Below, piece by piece: positions 25,514-37,100 of a stretch of DNA of 64,000 nucleotides; the first letter of the stretch is position 1; every line of letters starts with the position of its first letter. This stretch comes from Dillenia suffruticosa. Its lineage: Eukaryota; Streptophyta; Magnoliopsida; Dilleniales; Dilleniaceae. The notes below the pieces were generated by a model that searched no databases, was not told the origin of the DNA, and saw nothing but the letters and a program-made list of their open reading frames with translations. The stretch covers positions 2,056,001 to 2,120,000 of the forward strand of contig JAVTVX010000005.1 in the NCBI GenBank assembly GCA_033439265.1, in the 5' to 3' direction. Position numbers and translations under genes: made by a program.

Positions 25514-25720
25514 CTCATTTGGGCTTGTTCTTTCTTCAAATTCAATCTCTTCATTCCTGCAGAACCAAATTCTTGTGGAGTGTTTCCCAAACTTTGAAAC
25601 CTTGAAACTTGAGATTTGTGTTTTCTTCTCATCACTGAAGCAGGGGCATGTAAGGCTGTGCTGAGGAGAGTTTTTGAGTGAAATATGAGTACCCCATGAA
25701 CCAGCGACTGAAAAAGCCAT
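25514..25720 (-). CDS. Possible first exon of a plastid-targeted protein
   Basis: From the ATG at 25720 an open frame of 69 residues runs to a good donor (AATGAG/GTAACC) at 25514. It starts MAFSVAGSWGTHISLKNSPQ and is rich in Ser, Lys and Arg with few acidic residues, like a chloroplast transit peptide. A GA repeat at 25784-25815 (CT repeat on this strand) fits a plant 5' UTR. I cannot find convincing downstream exons, so this may be a truncated gene. Position next to the divergent eS8 gene recalls the Arabidopsis pair RPS8B and a plastid sugar-transporter-like gene (At5g59240/At5g59250, from memory), but the transporter body is not seen and the resemblance is weak. Chance ORF remains possible. 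Confidence 0.35.
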
Positions 25721-25783
25721 GCTTGCTATTGATATTGATAATACTCTTACGTAGTGAAGAGAATGGTTCAGCTTATGTAGCCC

Positions 25784-25815
<32 letters not shown>
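25784..25815. repeat. GA microsatellite
   Basis: GAGAGA run with one GGGA interruption, lying just upstream of the putative minus-strand start at 25720. Confidence 0.9.
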
Positions 25816-25899
25816 GTGTTGTGTGTTTTGGCCCTTCTGGATGTTCCGGTTGTCGGTCGTGAGAGAATAAAGAGAGAATGAGCTTTCATTCTGCGAATT

Positions 25900-27480
25900 T
25901 AAAGAAAGTACCATGCTGGAATTGGGTGCTCATTTTCGAATCTTCCTGTATTGTTTAGGAAAGTGGAGATTAAAAAATTAGATAGATTTTTAATATAAAT
26001 ATTTATTAATATAATAACTTAAATTATAAAGAAATTTAAGTTATACATTCAGAACTTCGTATTACTTATTTATTTTAATTAAAATTATTAAATATAATAA
26101 AATAAAATAAAGTAAACCCAGACCATCTCCCAAATTGGTTGAGATTTTGGGAATTCGTGAGGCGCTCACATTGATTACGAATACTGGAGGATGCAGCGGC
26201 CATTATAGGGTCAGATGCAAAAGCGCCGATTCTTCACCGTCTTCTTTTGGCCTAATCGTTGGGGTTTATAAACCCCTTGCTTCTGAGACTATCGAGACAT
26301 CTTGAGGCTCTTGTCCTCTTCTTTTTATTATAAAGGCTTTGTTTGATAGGTAAAAGAAATTATTGAAATATATATATCTTTCATGCTCATGTATAGATCT
26401 CTCCATAACGGAGAGAGATCAAAAAACTCAAAGTGAAAGTGGACTCCCAACCCAAACGGTGATAACGGGAAAGGGCTTAACCAAGATTTTTTTTTTGTTT
26501 GATCAGTATTTAATAATTAATTTATTGGTTATAATTAATTCGATTCAAATTAATTATGGATCTCGTTCAGGAATAATTTTTTTTTATTTGTTTTTATTAT
26601 TTTTAAAATTTAAATTTAAGGAATTTATTGCTTTTGTCATCGGAAAAAGGAGGATCGATGGGGCTTAACCAAGATGGAGGGCGCATGATCAACAATATCT
26701 TCAAAAGGACAATTGTGTCTGCACACTAATTCGCAATTAGTTCCTTACGGCCAAATTGTTTGGCTTTTGCACGGAATACAATGGACTCCCTGAATATAAG
26801 TTGTTTTCTGTTGAAGATGGGGCTAAGCACCTCTGGTGTCACTAATCTTGTCCCTCAAAATCAAAAAATAACTCAATCTATTAATTTAGTTTTATGAATT
26901 ATTTTTAATAGGATTAATGAAATAAAATGAAATAAAATAAAATAAAATAAAATTGCAAGTTAGTAGTGCCCTCATGTTTTTTCATGTAATCTTTTAGTTT
27001 TATAAATTTATAAAATTAAATATTTTGCCATGCAAGTCTGAGACTAACATAAAAAATTTAATAATAACCTCTTAGTATACATATTTTTTTTTTGCCTTTT
27101 TTTTTTTTTACCATTTTTCTTAGGCATTGAACCCCACTTTAATTGTAAGGTGTTGCTGAGAAGGCAAAAAATGTAAGCATGTTACTATTTGTTTTATATT
27201 TGGATCGATCGATATTTAAACTCATATTTTGATTAATTGAATTTGAATTATAATCGGACTCTCTTTTATAAAAAATTTTTTAATATAGATTTTTTATTTT
27301 TAAATTTTAAATCTAAATTTTAATTAAGAAATCTTAACGTAGATGCACGCCTGTTAAAAAACTTAGGGAAAACTTTTTCACAATCAAGTAATAACAATAA
27401 TAAAATAGATAAGTAAATAAATATATAAGAACTTGCGAAGTAAAGGGTGAAATTCAATTGGCCGAACCCTGAATGCCTGC
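25900..27480. other. Intergenic between putative exon and eS8
   Basis: AT-rich DNA with AAAAT-type repeats (26925-26952) and poly-T tracts near 27075-27112. The stretch 26120-26320 is less AT-rich but carries no recognised gene. Confidence 0.5.
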
Positions 27481-27497
27481 AGTGGCAAAGTTGTGAA

Positions 27498-27583
27498 AAG
27501 GCCCAACATATAAGGACACAGAAGAAAATTTATCACCACACGCTAGGGTTTTAATTGCAAACCCTTCACTAGCCGCAACCCTA
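27498..27583 (+). promoter_or_regulatory. Site II and telo-box motifs of the eS8 promoter
   Basis: GGCCCAA at 27500-27506 (site II element TGGGCY on the other strand), a TATA-like CATATAAGG at 27506-27514, TAGGGTTTT at 27544-27552 (inverted telo-box) and CAACCCTAG near 27576-27584. Site II plus telo-box is the usual promoter signature of plant ribosomal protein genes, coupling them to cell proliferation. Confidence 0.75.
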
Positions 27584-27637
27584 GTGTCTTGTGCGGAGGC
27601 TCACGCTCTCTATCTCGTCGTCCCATCCTCTGCAACC

Positions 27638-27672
27638 ATGGGTATGTGTATCGTTCATTTCATTTGTCAATC

Positions 27673-27711
<39 letters not shown>

Positions 27712-30700
27712 CGTGGTTAGCTATGGATGTTGAGTCTAAAACCTTGTGTCTATATGGACAGGTATCTCACGTGATTCCATGCATAAGAGACGTGCGACTG
27801 GAGGCAAGAAGAAGGCCTGGAGGAAGAAGCGAAAGTAAGCTTTTCCAATTCCCATGTCGGTCTCCCCTTTCTGTTTTTTATAATTACTTGTTTGTTATCT
27901 TCTGATTTTGGGGTATTTTTTTGTTGGTTTTGTGTTCGTGAGCTTGGAAAGTGTATATATATAATTTTTTTCTAATTGTGGAGTTTCTATGGGGTTGGCC
28001 TATTTTCTGTTAAGATTGCTTCTTCAAAATCTTTGTGAATCGCATATGGATTCGGTCCGTTGGTCTGTGCTTGTGAGGTTGAAAATTTGTTATTAGCTCA
28101 CTTTCGTGCTTCTGTTTCTGGCATTTTGTGAAGTTGGCTTTCACTGAGTGAGTGAAAGAGAGAGTGAGCTTTTCAATTCTTAAAAACTCGTGGGCTGTAC
28201 GGATCTGATGATTTTGAACCATGGATAATGTTCGATGTTGTTTCTCTTGCTTGAGATGAAGAAGAAGATTGCTTTTGATGCCGTTGGAACTTGTCATTGA
28301 CAGGTTTCGTGCTATTGATTTATGGTCACTTTGTGTTTTGGTGTGTGGTGTTTGATAATATTGGTCATTAGAGTTGATAGTTCTTTTCAAATCTTTGAAA
28401 TTTCTCCCTGGTAATACCAATTTGATAATTTTGAAACATGGGTCATTTTGGTTTTTGCTGTTTGGTGTGTGGTTTGTGAAGGTACGAGCTAGGAAGGCAA
28501 CCAGCCAATACAAAACTGTCGAGCAACAAAACTGTTAGAAGGGTTAGGGTTAGAGGAGGTAATGTGAAGTGGAGGGCTCTGAGGCTTGATACTGGCAATT
28601 ATTCCTGGGGAAGTGAGGCTGTGACCCGCAAGACTCGTATTCTCGATGTGGTTTACAATGCCTCAAACAATGAGTTGGTTAGGACTCAAACTTTGGTGAA
28701 GAGTGCCATTGTTCAGGTTGATGCTGCACCTTTTAAGCAGTGGTATTTACAGCACTATGGTGTTGAGATTGGTCGCAAGAAGAAAGCTGCTGCTACCAAG
28801 AAGGAGGCTGAGGTATGTCAGATATGACCCCCTCTCCCAGTTTGGTGTTTGCATAGCTTTATTGACTTAAATTTCATATTCTTCTCATTAGGTTACTTGA
28901 ATTATGCCAGTTGTATAGGTCACTTGACTTGGATTGACTAGAAAAATTCCAGATGTTTATGTTAAACATAGTGGTACAGGTAAACTCACGTGGGATGGCA
29001 ATGTTAGCGAAGTTCTATGGAATTGTATCTTGGGAGAGTCAGCCAACTAAGACTGTTCTTTCCCATCAGAACAAGCCAAGCATCAGTTCCTCTCTAAACA
29101 TGCATCAATATAATTCCATGAAACTTTGCTCATCAAAATGGTCATACTCATAGATACAGAGCTGTGAGCTGTACATGTTTTGCTCTCCTTTTCAATGGAA
29201 TTACTAACATTAAATGTCAGCTATTTACATTTTCATGTCCTGCTCAGAGATACCTTCAGATCCTCTACCCTATGTAGCAACTTGCAGCTGCTCATCTTGA
29301 ATGCATATATGCATTTTTTTTCTTGCACATGAATAATAAAACAGCTGCTCATCTTGAATGCATTTATGCATTTTTTTTCTTGCACATGAATAATAAAACA
29401 AAATCACCAGTCTTCTTAAAAGACAATGATAATATCTTATATCTTGTGGAACTTTATCTTGTGTATGCTCAACAATTCTGAAATTTTGGATTTATTTAGG
29501 ACTTGCTTCCTCGGTAGAGGGCTGCAGCTGTTTCTGTCTATGGGTCTAGTTTAGCGATAACATGGACTTTTGTGAATGCTTTTCGGTTTTAGTTTCTGCT
29601 TCTATACTCCTGGATCTTCTTGTTTTCCTTCTGCTTGAAATGGAAAGGGTGTTTTTGATTAATTTTATACTCTTTTGCCATCCATACTATATTTTCCCAG
29701 TTACCTAGCTTTGCCATTGGCAAGATTGCATGCCAATAATCCATGATGTAGAGAAACAATAATATCTTCAAAATACTGTTTTATTATACTAATGACAAAA
29801 CATGGATCATCATGGTGAGGACACTTGGTTAGTGGGCTGTGTAAGCTGAATGTTAAAATTTATTTGCTTATAATTGAGAAGGGCATTACAATGCGTGTGT
29901 ACTTTTTGTGGTCTGAATAACAGTATGGTGATGCTACAAATTTGTATGTTATAATGCCAGCATCATGTGTAAATTTAGGTTTTAACCTGGATTGTGCACT
30001 GCAATAGATTGCTGTATGGCATTTATGCATTAGGACTGAATTGAGCAATTCACTTTCTTTATCATGTTATTCTTAGGTTACTATTGACTAAGTGGATATG
30101 GTTTGGAAACTTTTGTTGTAAGTTATCATGGGGATAACAGCTATTCATGTGACACTATGATTCATTCATCTTGCTAGTATCTGTAGGAATTTGACTGCTG
30201 CTTTCGTTGTTACTTAATGAAATGTTTATTTATTGTTGCTAGGAGGGTGAAGCAGCCCCTGCCCCTGAAGAGACAAAGAAGAGCAACCATGTCCTCAGAA
30301 AATTGGAGAAACGTCAACAAGGCCACAAGCTGGACCCACATATTGAAGAGCAATTTGGCAGTGGTCGGTTGTTAGCTTGTATTTCTTCACGACCTGGTCA
30401 GTGTGGCCGTGCTGATGGGTAAGTAATATTTCAGAGCTTTATTTGGTTTATTTATTTTTTTGGAGGTAGGAGTGGTTTCCTTCATGTTCTGCCTGAACAA
30501 ACTCTATATCGGTCAAATGTAGCCCCAGCTTGTTGCAGTGTTTGTATTATCACTATGCATCCTTCTCGTGTTTGTATACCCACTATGCCCATTGATGTAT
30601 GTTGCTCATCCCTTCCATAATGGCTTGGTGGTTGGAGTTCAATTTTTATGAGCTTCTTTTGGGAAAGCCTTTTGTTGTTTGATTTAGTAAAGACTAGTGG

Positions 30701-30854
30701 TTGATGGTCACATATCCTTGTTCTTGAGAGTTTTTTTGACAGTAGCTTAGATAATAATCGACTTTGTGACAGATACATCTTGGAGGGAAGAGAGCTGGAG
30801 TTCTACATGAAGAAGATCCAGAGGAAGAAGGGGAAGGGTGCTGGTGCAGCTTAA
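27638..30854 (+). CDS. RPS8: 40S ribosomal protein eS8 (S8)
   Basis: Structural protein of the small cytosolic ribosomal subunit, bound to 18S rRNA. Five exons: 27638-27641 (only ATGG), 27762-27834, 28482-28812, 30243-30418 and 30773-30854 (TAA); 666 nt, 221 residues, the normal plant length. The product begins [20 protein letters not shown] and contains the eS8 signatures [51 protein letters not shown] and [20 protein letters not shown], ending in a basic GKGAGAA tail. An Ala/Glu-rich insert ([17 protein letters not shown]) before the C-terminal part is usual in plants. A CT repeat (about 27680-27709) lies in intron 1. No damage is visible; the gene looks active. Confidence 0.97.
29285..29398. 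repeat. 57-bp tandem duplication in eS8 intron
   Basis: Two adjacent 57-bp copies starting CAGCTGCTCATCTTGAATGC (29285-29341 and 29342-29398) differ by a single base (ATATATGC versus ATTTATGC), so the duplication is recent. Confidence 0.93.
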
Positions 30855-32450
30855 AGTTTTGCTTTTTCACTGTAGTCATTTCGATCGGATACTAAGTTTT
30901 TATGTTTTCCCTTCTTGAAATTAGATGAGTTTTGGTCAAAGTTGAGTTGGTTATGTCATTTTTGTGGATGATATCAATTTGTTATGAGTTATTTGCTTCT
31001 AAGATTATCTTGGTGGAATTGCTGCAGTAGTTTGATAATTGCCTTAAGAGGCTTACTTAGCTATGCTTAAGCCCTCATCCCTGCAGTATGGTAGCAGTAA
31101 CCTAACATCATATTATCAATTTATGCATTTGTTATCTTTATTGTGGACAAAATAGCCTATAAGTTTGATTGCAATCTACGGATATTATGATGTCATGGAT
31201 GGGGTTAAATAATCTTGCCTGGCAGAGGAAATCTAATGCGTCATGGGTGGTGATTCTCTGAAAATGCCACCGCAGCGACTGCTTTAGAGATGGCCATTGT
31301 TTTGTTCTGGTAACAACTTCGTCTAGTCCTATTGTGTTTTTTTTTGGAGGGGGGGGGTGCAAATACGAATCTGGGTCGATTCTGTAAACAAAATCCATCT
31401 GGTTCTGGTGCTGAGGATGCAGGCGAAGTGTCAATCCGGTGCACTTTGGGCCTATAGGTGGCGCAAATGCAATAGGAATGAAGTTGTGCCCTCAGCAAGA
31501 AAACTCGTTGCGACGTGAGGCATGCGGATGATTTTGATAGGCCAAGTAACGCACAATCTTGGCTAACCATTTGTGACTGATGTGCCGTTACGAACGTACG
31601 TTAGAATAGATGACTTTTATCTCAGACTCTGAGACCTTACCCTCTTTTGTAACTTTGGGATTGCTCAAGTAAATTTGCCTCGCCTCTCCAGGCGCATATT
31701 TGATAACATGCATATAGAGAGAGGTCTTTTCCCGGAGGGAGATCTGAAAATCAAAGAAGTGATGGTGGGGTTTGTTATTTATGTGGTGGATCGCCAATAG
31801 AACCTTCAACAAGGGGCTGTTTGATTGTGCTCTTTCGTCAATGGAATGTTGGCGTTAGGGTTCTGTTGTTCCTTTCCTACTATTCCGACTGGTGAGCTTT
31901 TGGGTTTTCTTTTTGTTTTCTGCTGCAATCGGTCGGTTTGTCTCACCTAGCCCGCGTATGGTCCACCCATGCTGGTTGGTTTTCGTTTAGTTTGTAAGGG
32001 GTTGTGGTTATATGCCTGTAAGTCTTGGGCATTTACTTCGGCCTTTGTTCTCTTGAGCTAGCGTCCCCTTAGACCCAAAGAGGGGAAAATACATATTTAT
32101 GATTGTTTAATGAGAAAAATATATCAAAGTTAATAATAATTCTTATTTTTGTTTTTCATGTTTGTCCTCGAATATTTGCTAATTCCTTCCATTCTCTAAT
32201 ATTATCCCATTTAAAAATGATCTAATATCAACACATTAAATCTTCAAAATAAGGCAAGAATATATGATAAATAATTCATCATAATATGCGGGCGTCGGGA
32301 CATTTTTCTTGTTCAAGGGGAAAATGAGGGACAAATGATAATTGGGCTGTGGGGATTCACTCCAATTCAAACACGCCCTAAGAAAATTTGAATCTTCCTT
32401 TCCCCTTTCTCTTTCTTCTCTCTTTCGACTTACAAATACGAAAGTTGAAT
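30855..32450. other. Intergenic after eS8, origin unclear
   Basis: eS8 3' UTR, then a region (31140-32090) of more balanced base composition than most spacers. The minus strand has open stretches (31241-31570 and 31588-31812) that match nothing I recognise; a T10 run meeting a G9 run lies at 31338-31356. It may be a decayed transposon or gene. Confidence 0.45.
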
Positions 32451-32505
32451 ACATTCTGGGTCAAATCCTTGGGCGTGGATCGATTCTGGCGAGTCTTGTT
32501 TACCG

Positions 32506-32633
32506 GTAAGCAGCCGTCGTTCTCCTACTGTTTGATGAAACTCCTCTGAGAGCTGCTCTTTATTTCTTTATTTCTTTTTTTATTTTTTTTGGAAACTATT
32601 TGTGATGATGGGGTTCTTTCGAATGATGTGTAG
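32506..32633 (+). other. 5' UTR intron of the small membrane-protein gene
   Basis: Donor GGTAAGC at 32505-32511 and acceptor GATGTGTAG ending 32633, with a T-rich tract at 32569-32590 between. It leaves a 60-nt leader segment before the ATG. Inferred from signals only. Confidence 0.6.
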
Positions 32634-32693
32634 GTATAAAGCCGTAGGTTCTCTCAAACAAACGTTAGACATAGTCGCTAAATTGGGCAGAGG

Positions 32694-32891
32694 ATGGTGG
32701 GTTGCTACCCTTCAACGCCAAAGAAGATGGCAATGACAATAGGATACTTCATGAGTGGGGCTGCCCTTTTTGTATATGGTGTACATCTCTCATATGTCTA
32801 TGTTGCTCCTCAGCGCGCTCGAATCCAAGCTCGAAATGATTTCGTCAAGGAAAAGCTTATGAAGAAATATGGCAAGGATACATGGCCTTAA
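32694..32891 (+). CDS. 65-residue single-span membrane protein, unknown
   Basis: The ATG at 32694 opens a complete 65-codon frame ending TAA at 32891. It starts MVGCYPSTPKK, has one hydrophobic span of about 20 residues (MTIGYFMSGAALFVYGVHLS), then a positively charged tail with YVAPQRARIQARNDFVKEKL and KYGKDTWP. Short N-terminus, one span and a basic amphipathic tail resemble small subunits or assembly factors of mitochondrial inner-membrane complexes, but I do not recognise the family. The leader appears to hold an intron, 32506-32633 (donor ACCG/GTAAGC, acceptor TGTAG/GTATAA), a common arrangement for constitutively expressed plant genes. Clean ATG, clean splice sites and no neighbour in frame argue that it is real. 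Confidence 0.75.
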   Translation: MVGCYPSTPKKMAMTIGYFMSGAALFVYGVHLSYVYVAPQRARIQARNDFVKEKLMKKYGKDTWP

Positions 32892-34111
32892 CTTTGGTTT
32901 CTTTTTCATGACTTCAGTTCCATTATTATTGCATGGTTATGGAGGTGGGAGTTCTTTGCGTCTCACCAGTCGGGTAATTTTCGCTTACTAGAAATGAATA
33001 ACAGTGGTACCTCACAAAGATCTTCGTTAGTGTTGTAGAGTCAAGACTCTAGAGGAATCAAGTCATTTCTGCCTAGTATTGGTTATGATGCAATATTTGT
33101 TACATTAATATTAGAATTGTGGCCTGCTAATTATATTGTTTGTAGGAATAAACTTCGAACTTGAATGGTTATATGCCAAAACACATTTTTGGACATTTTG
33201 AACCACTCTATTGAATGATTTGTTTGTCTTTGTACCTAAGAAATTACGGTTGAACTACAAAGCAGTTGGTGTATTTGGTTCAAGTTATCATGTTTCTATG
33301 CGTATTGTAAACTGATCTTCGGATACCCTGGCCTCTCTTCCAACCTTTTCTTTTTGCTCCCATTATCGGGTCAAATGAATCACATATACTAGTAGTAAAT
33401 AAACAGAAAACTCTAGATTTGTCAGGGCAAGGATTGACTGAAAACAGTGAGCCTGGGTCAAAACTGCTGAGGAACGTTTGAATTCATTGCAGCCCTAATT
33501 GGTGCCTTTTATTAGTTCAATTGGGATTGCTTAGTTAGTCTAATATATTGATGGTTTATAGGCATTTTCCCATTTTATGAGAAGGTATTTTAAGGATTCC
33601 CTTTTTAGGACCTGTTTAATTTTAGTTTGTTTTGAAAGGCTAGTTTGGCGCATCTGGTTCTTCCAATTTCCAGAACCAGACATGAAACGTGGCATCCATG
33701 GATGAGCCTGCATTTTAGTTCCGGTGTCTCTTGGAATTTCTGTCTACAGTGAGGTATAACATAAGCTGAGTGCAGAGGGATCTACAAGACCTACCTAGGA
33801 TGCCACTCCACTGTAAGTGGCCATTGCATAAGTGATAACCTATCTTTGTAGTGCCTAATGCACTATTTTGTTTAGGCTTATTTGCTTATGTGGAAGAAGC
33901 ATTGGTGCCAATTCAAATTCATTTACACCAATTTAGGTGCCTAAAAGACTTGAATAGAATACAGAACCTTATACCAAGTGTTTCTACTAGTAACATAGTG
34001 TAACCCAAAACTTATCCCTGCAATATTGGCTGGTAAACAAGTTATAGATACAACAACCATAAATTATAAACCCCAGCAATTAGAGCTTATACATGTATGC
34101 ATCTAACAGTC
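32892..34111. other. Convergent intergenic region
   Basis: Lies between the 3' ends of the small membrane-protein gene and the MO25-like gene. It should hold both 3' UTRs; no gene or element is recognised. Confidence 0.6.
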
Positions 34112-37100
34112 TCACTGATGATCTTTTGCATCTAGTGAAGATATTTCTCTTATGACTTGTCCCTTGTCTGCATCAAACTGTTCATCCTCTGCGGAAATCA
34201 AAACGGAGTTTTTTAATGAGTAAAGAAAGACAATTGCCTACACATTATGAATAACTATTATGACAATAATCTTCAAAACCACCTTTGTCAGTATTCAGTT
34301 CTCCTAATAAGCGTAGAAGCTTGCTTTTGTTGGCGATGAGTATGCTAATGATTTCAGGAGGCTTTTTTTGATTGGCAACAAATAGCTGTTATACGGCACA
34401 GGTAGATGGTAAATCAACTACGTAAAACTCCTACAATTGCGTGGCAAAATCCGAGGGTAGCAAAAGTACCTTAAATACATGAAAAGCTTCTATCTGGATG
34501 CTTTTGCTAGATTCCTACAAATGAAGAAGTCCACAAAAGTGAATGCACACTTCATTTCAACACCAGGTAATAGAAAAAATAAAGTAATCAACCAAGGGCA
34601 GATTCCACTTCTTAAAAGATCATCATGCCAGCTGAAGTTATAATAGTCATGGCACAGATCAAAGGTTGGTCGATAGAGCGGGACTACAACTGTTGCTTAA
34701 TGGAAATCTAAAGGGTGAAAATTTAAATGTCAACTTCAAAAATAGATGATTCTGCACAGGTTCTCATGATCTTGGGAAAGTACAAAGTCTTTAAACAGAT
34801 TATTTTCCCCTTTCAATTACTCCAACCAAATGAGACTCAATTTAATTTGTTCATATTAAAAAAGGGGTATGGAGAAGAAAAACTTAGTACCCTGAGAAGA
34901 TTCATTAGTAGCCTCAAGTTATCCTTTGAGCTAACATAGCGAACCATCACAGCAGAATTTGACCGATCAAGTAGAATGTCTCCCAACAGCTGAAATAGAT
35001 TAGAGGTCATTAGTATAGAGATTTGTCCAAGACTCTTTAAAAAGGATAGCTTAAGTTTTTTAGCAACCTTCATGGGTCATATCAGAATCTTCACAGCAAG
35101 GAAAGGCATGAAACTTGACGAGAATTAACAGTACCAAGATGATAAGATTTTCCAATTTTTTCCTTTACATTCATTTGTCTATCCATTTTTTCGTTTTGCC
35201 TTTTTTGGCTTATCATGGGGCTTGGTATTTCTTTCAGCAATATTATTCTACAAAAAAGTTCATATAATAAATCACATTGTAACTTTAGGGTCTTTATATT
35301 CTTTTGATGGATATTCTAAAAGAAGGGTGAACATCATCCCAATTTTCCAAATATCTTATGTACCTTGACAGCTTGTCTTCTAGTGATGTAATTGGTCGAT
35401 TCCAACAGCCTTGAGTTATATTCTGCAAAAAACTGAAAACAAGAGATGAAAGATGAGTGCAATGCTAAAGCTAAGTTTCTTATAAGAAACTAATAAATAG
35501 AGAAGGTCCTCAACAAAGTCCCATTCAAAATCTACATTTTCAATTATTAACCACAGCAATCAGTAGCAGCAGAAGCTAAACCCCTAAATGCAAGTGAAAA
35601 TTTGGAATTACCATAATCTCCCAAAAATTGGAAAAATGGATCGCATAGGCATTAGAGCCACAATGTGCTTGCTTTCAGTCAACAGTTTTTCATGGTGTTT
35701 GTATCACATGAAACTATCAATTATCATAGTGAACATGTTGAACTTGAGAAAATTAGTATTTGATTGATTTAGAGCGATCAAGAAAGTGCAAACGGATGAT
35801 AAGTAACATAAAGTAGCAATTGTTGGTGGAATGGTAAAATGAAGGTTCAAGTAAATGTAGTTCTTCATTTCATCCAAGCAATATGACATGTATTTCTCAA
35901 TAGATTTACATACCCAGTCAAAATTTGAGGAAAGAAATTCAGCTACTGTTGATTTGTGCCTGGTCAGAAGCTCCTGCAACAAACAAAATTAGTTAGTATG
36001 AATCCAAACAAGTGGAGCACAAAGAAAAGACGCAATAAGTGCAAAAACTGTCAAGTCCATAAAAATAGACAAGTAGCATATTCGACAAAAAGGCTTTGAT
36101 GCAATATGAGTGGGTAGTCTTCATTTTTTATCTCATTATAGTGGCTGAATGGGGGAGATAGCAAATAAGATTTCCATTAAGTTTTCACACAACAATCAAA
36201 ACAGACTTGTCTTGATCTTGACCGTCTCTTTTAGAAGCATTGAAAAGATAAGTCATTACATGATGAAGAGTGGCCCCTCTACCCTAAATGCCAAAGGCCA
36301 TTTTAAATTGCAAAATCAAAGAATGCCACAGTTCCTGATTGATTTGCCCATCAAATTAGCAGAAAACAAAGATTCAAATTGTTTTCAACCTATTCCCGAT
36401 TGATTTGCCTTTCTTAAACTCATCCTGCAAATAGCAATTGGGATTGACTAACTCTGAATATCCACGGTCATCCCTGAATATAGGAATTTCACAGAATTTC
36501 TACTGCAGTTATGACTAGTTATTCCTGGGTAACTTACTTGCGGCTACGCTTCATGCAATCATGATTCACATACTTAACCTTCCATACTCTATAAGTCAAA
36601 ATTTTCTCCAAACCCTCTTTAGGTGAATGTTAAGTGTCCATGACGGCCTTTTTCTAATAACTCACCCTGCCAAACTAAGAATTGAGGAAGAAATAAAAGA
36701 CACTATGAGTCCAAACAAAGTCTATGGTGTATCAACCCAGATTATATACTGGGTTGAAGGTTGCAGAACAATTTCACTTCAAACCACAAGTAATGACACT
36801 CAATAACTGCAGAATCCATAGTAAATTATTTAACCCGATCAAAATTTCTGATAATTGGTGTGGTCTAAGAATAGGAAGATATAATGTCATAACATGTAAG
36901 TGGAGTATTCATTAGATCACCGAATGCATAGTTGTTTAATCAAGAAAAGTGTTTATTGTTCCTATCCAGTGCCATTTTCACTCAATGTGCCCTTAGGACT
37001 AGACCCACTGCTTTTGTTATTGTAGGATTTATGAGTTTGCCTCCAAAGAAATTGGCATTGTATAAGTAACAAGTGCCAAAACTAAAGCAACAATTTCCGC

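Noticed and set aside
28200-28320. Box C/D snoRNA candidate (TGATGA words) in eS8 intron
   Set aside because: No matching D box with a terminal stem could be found.
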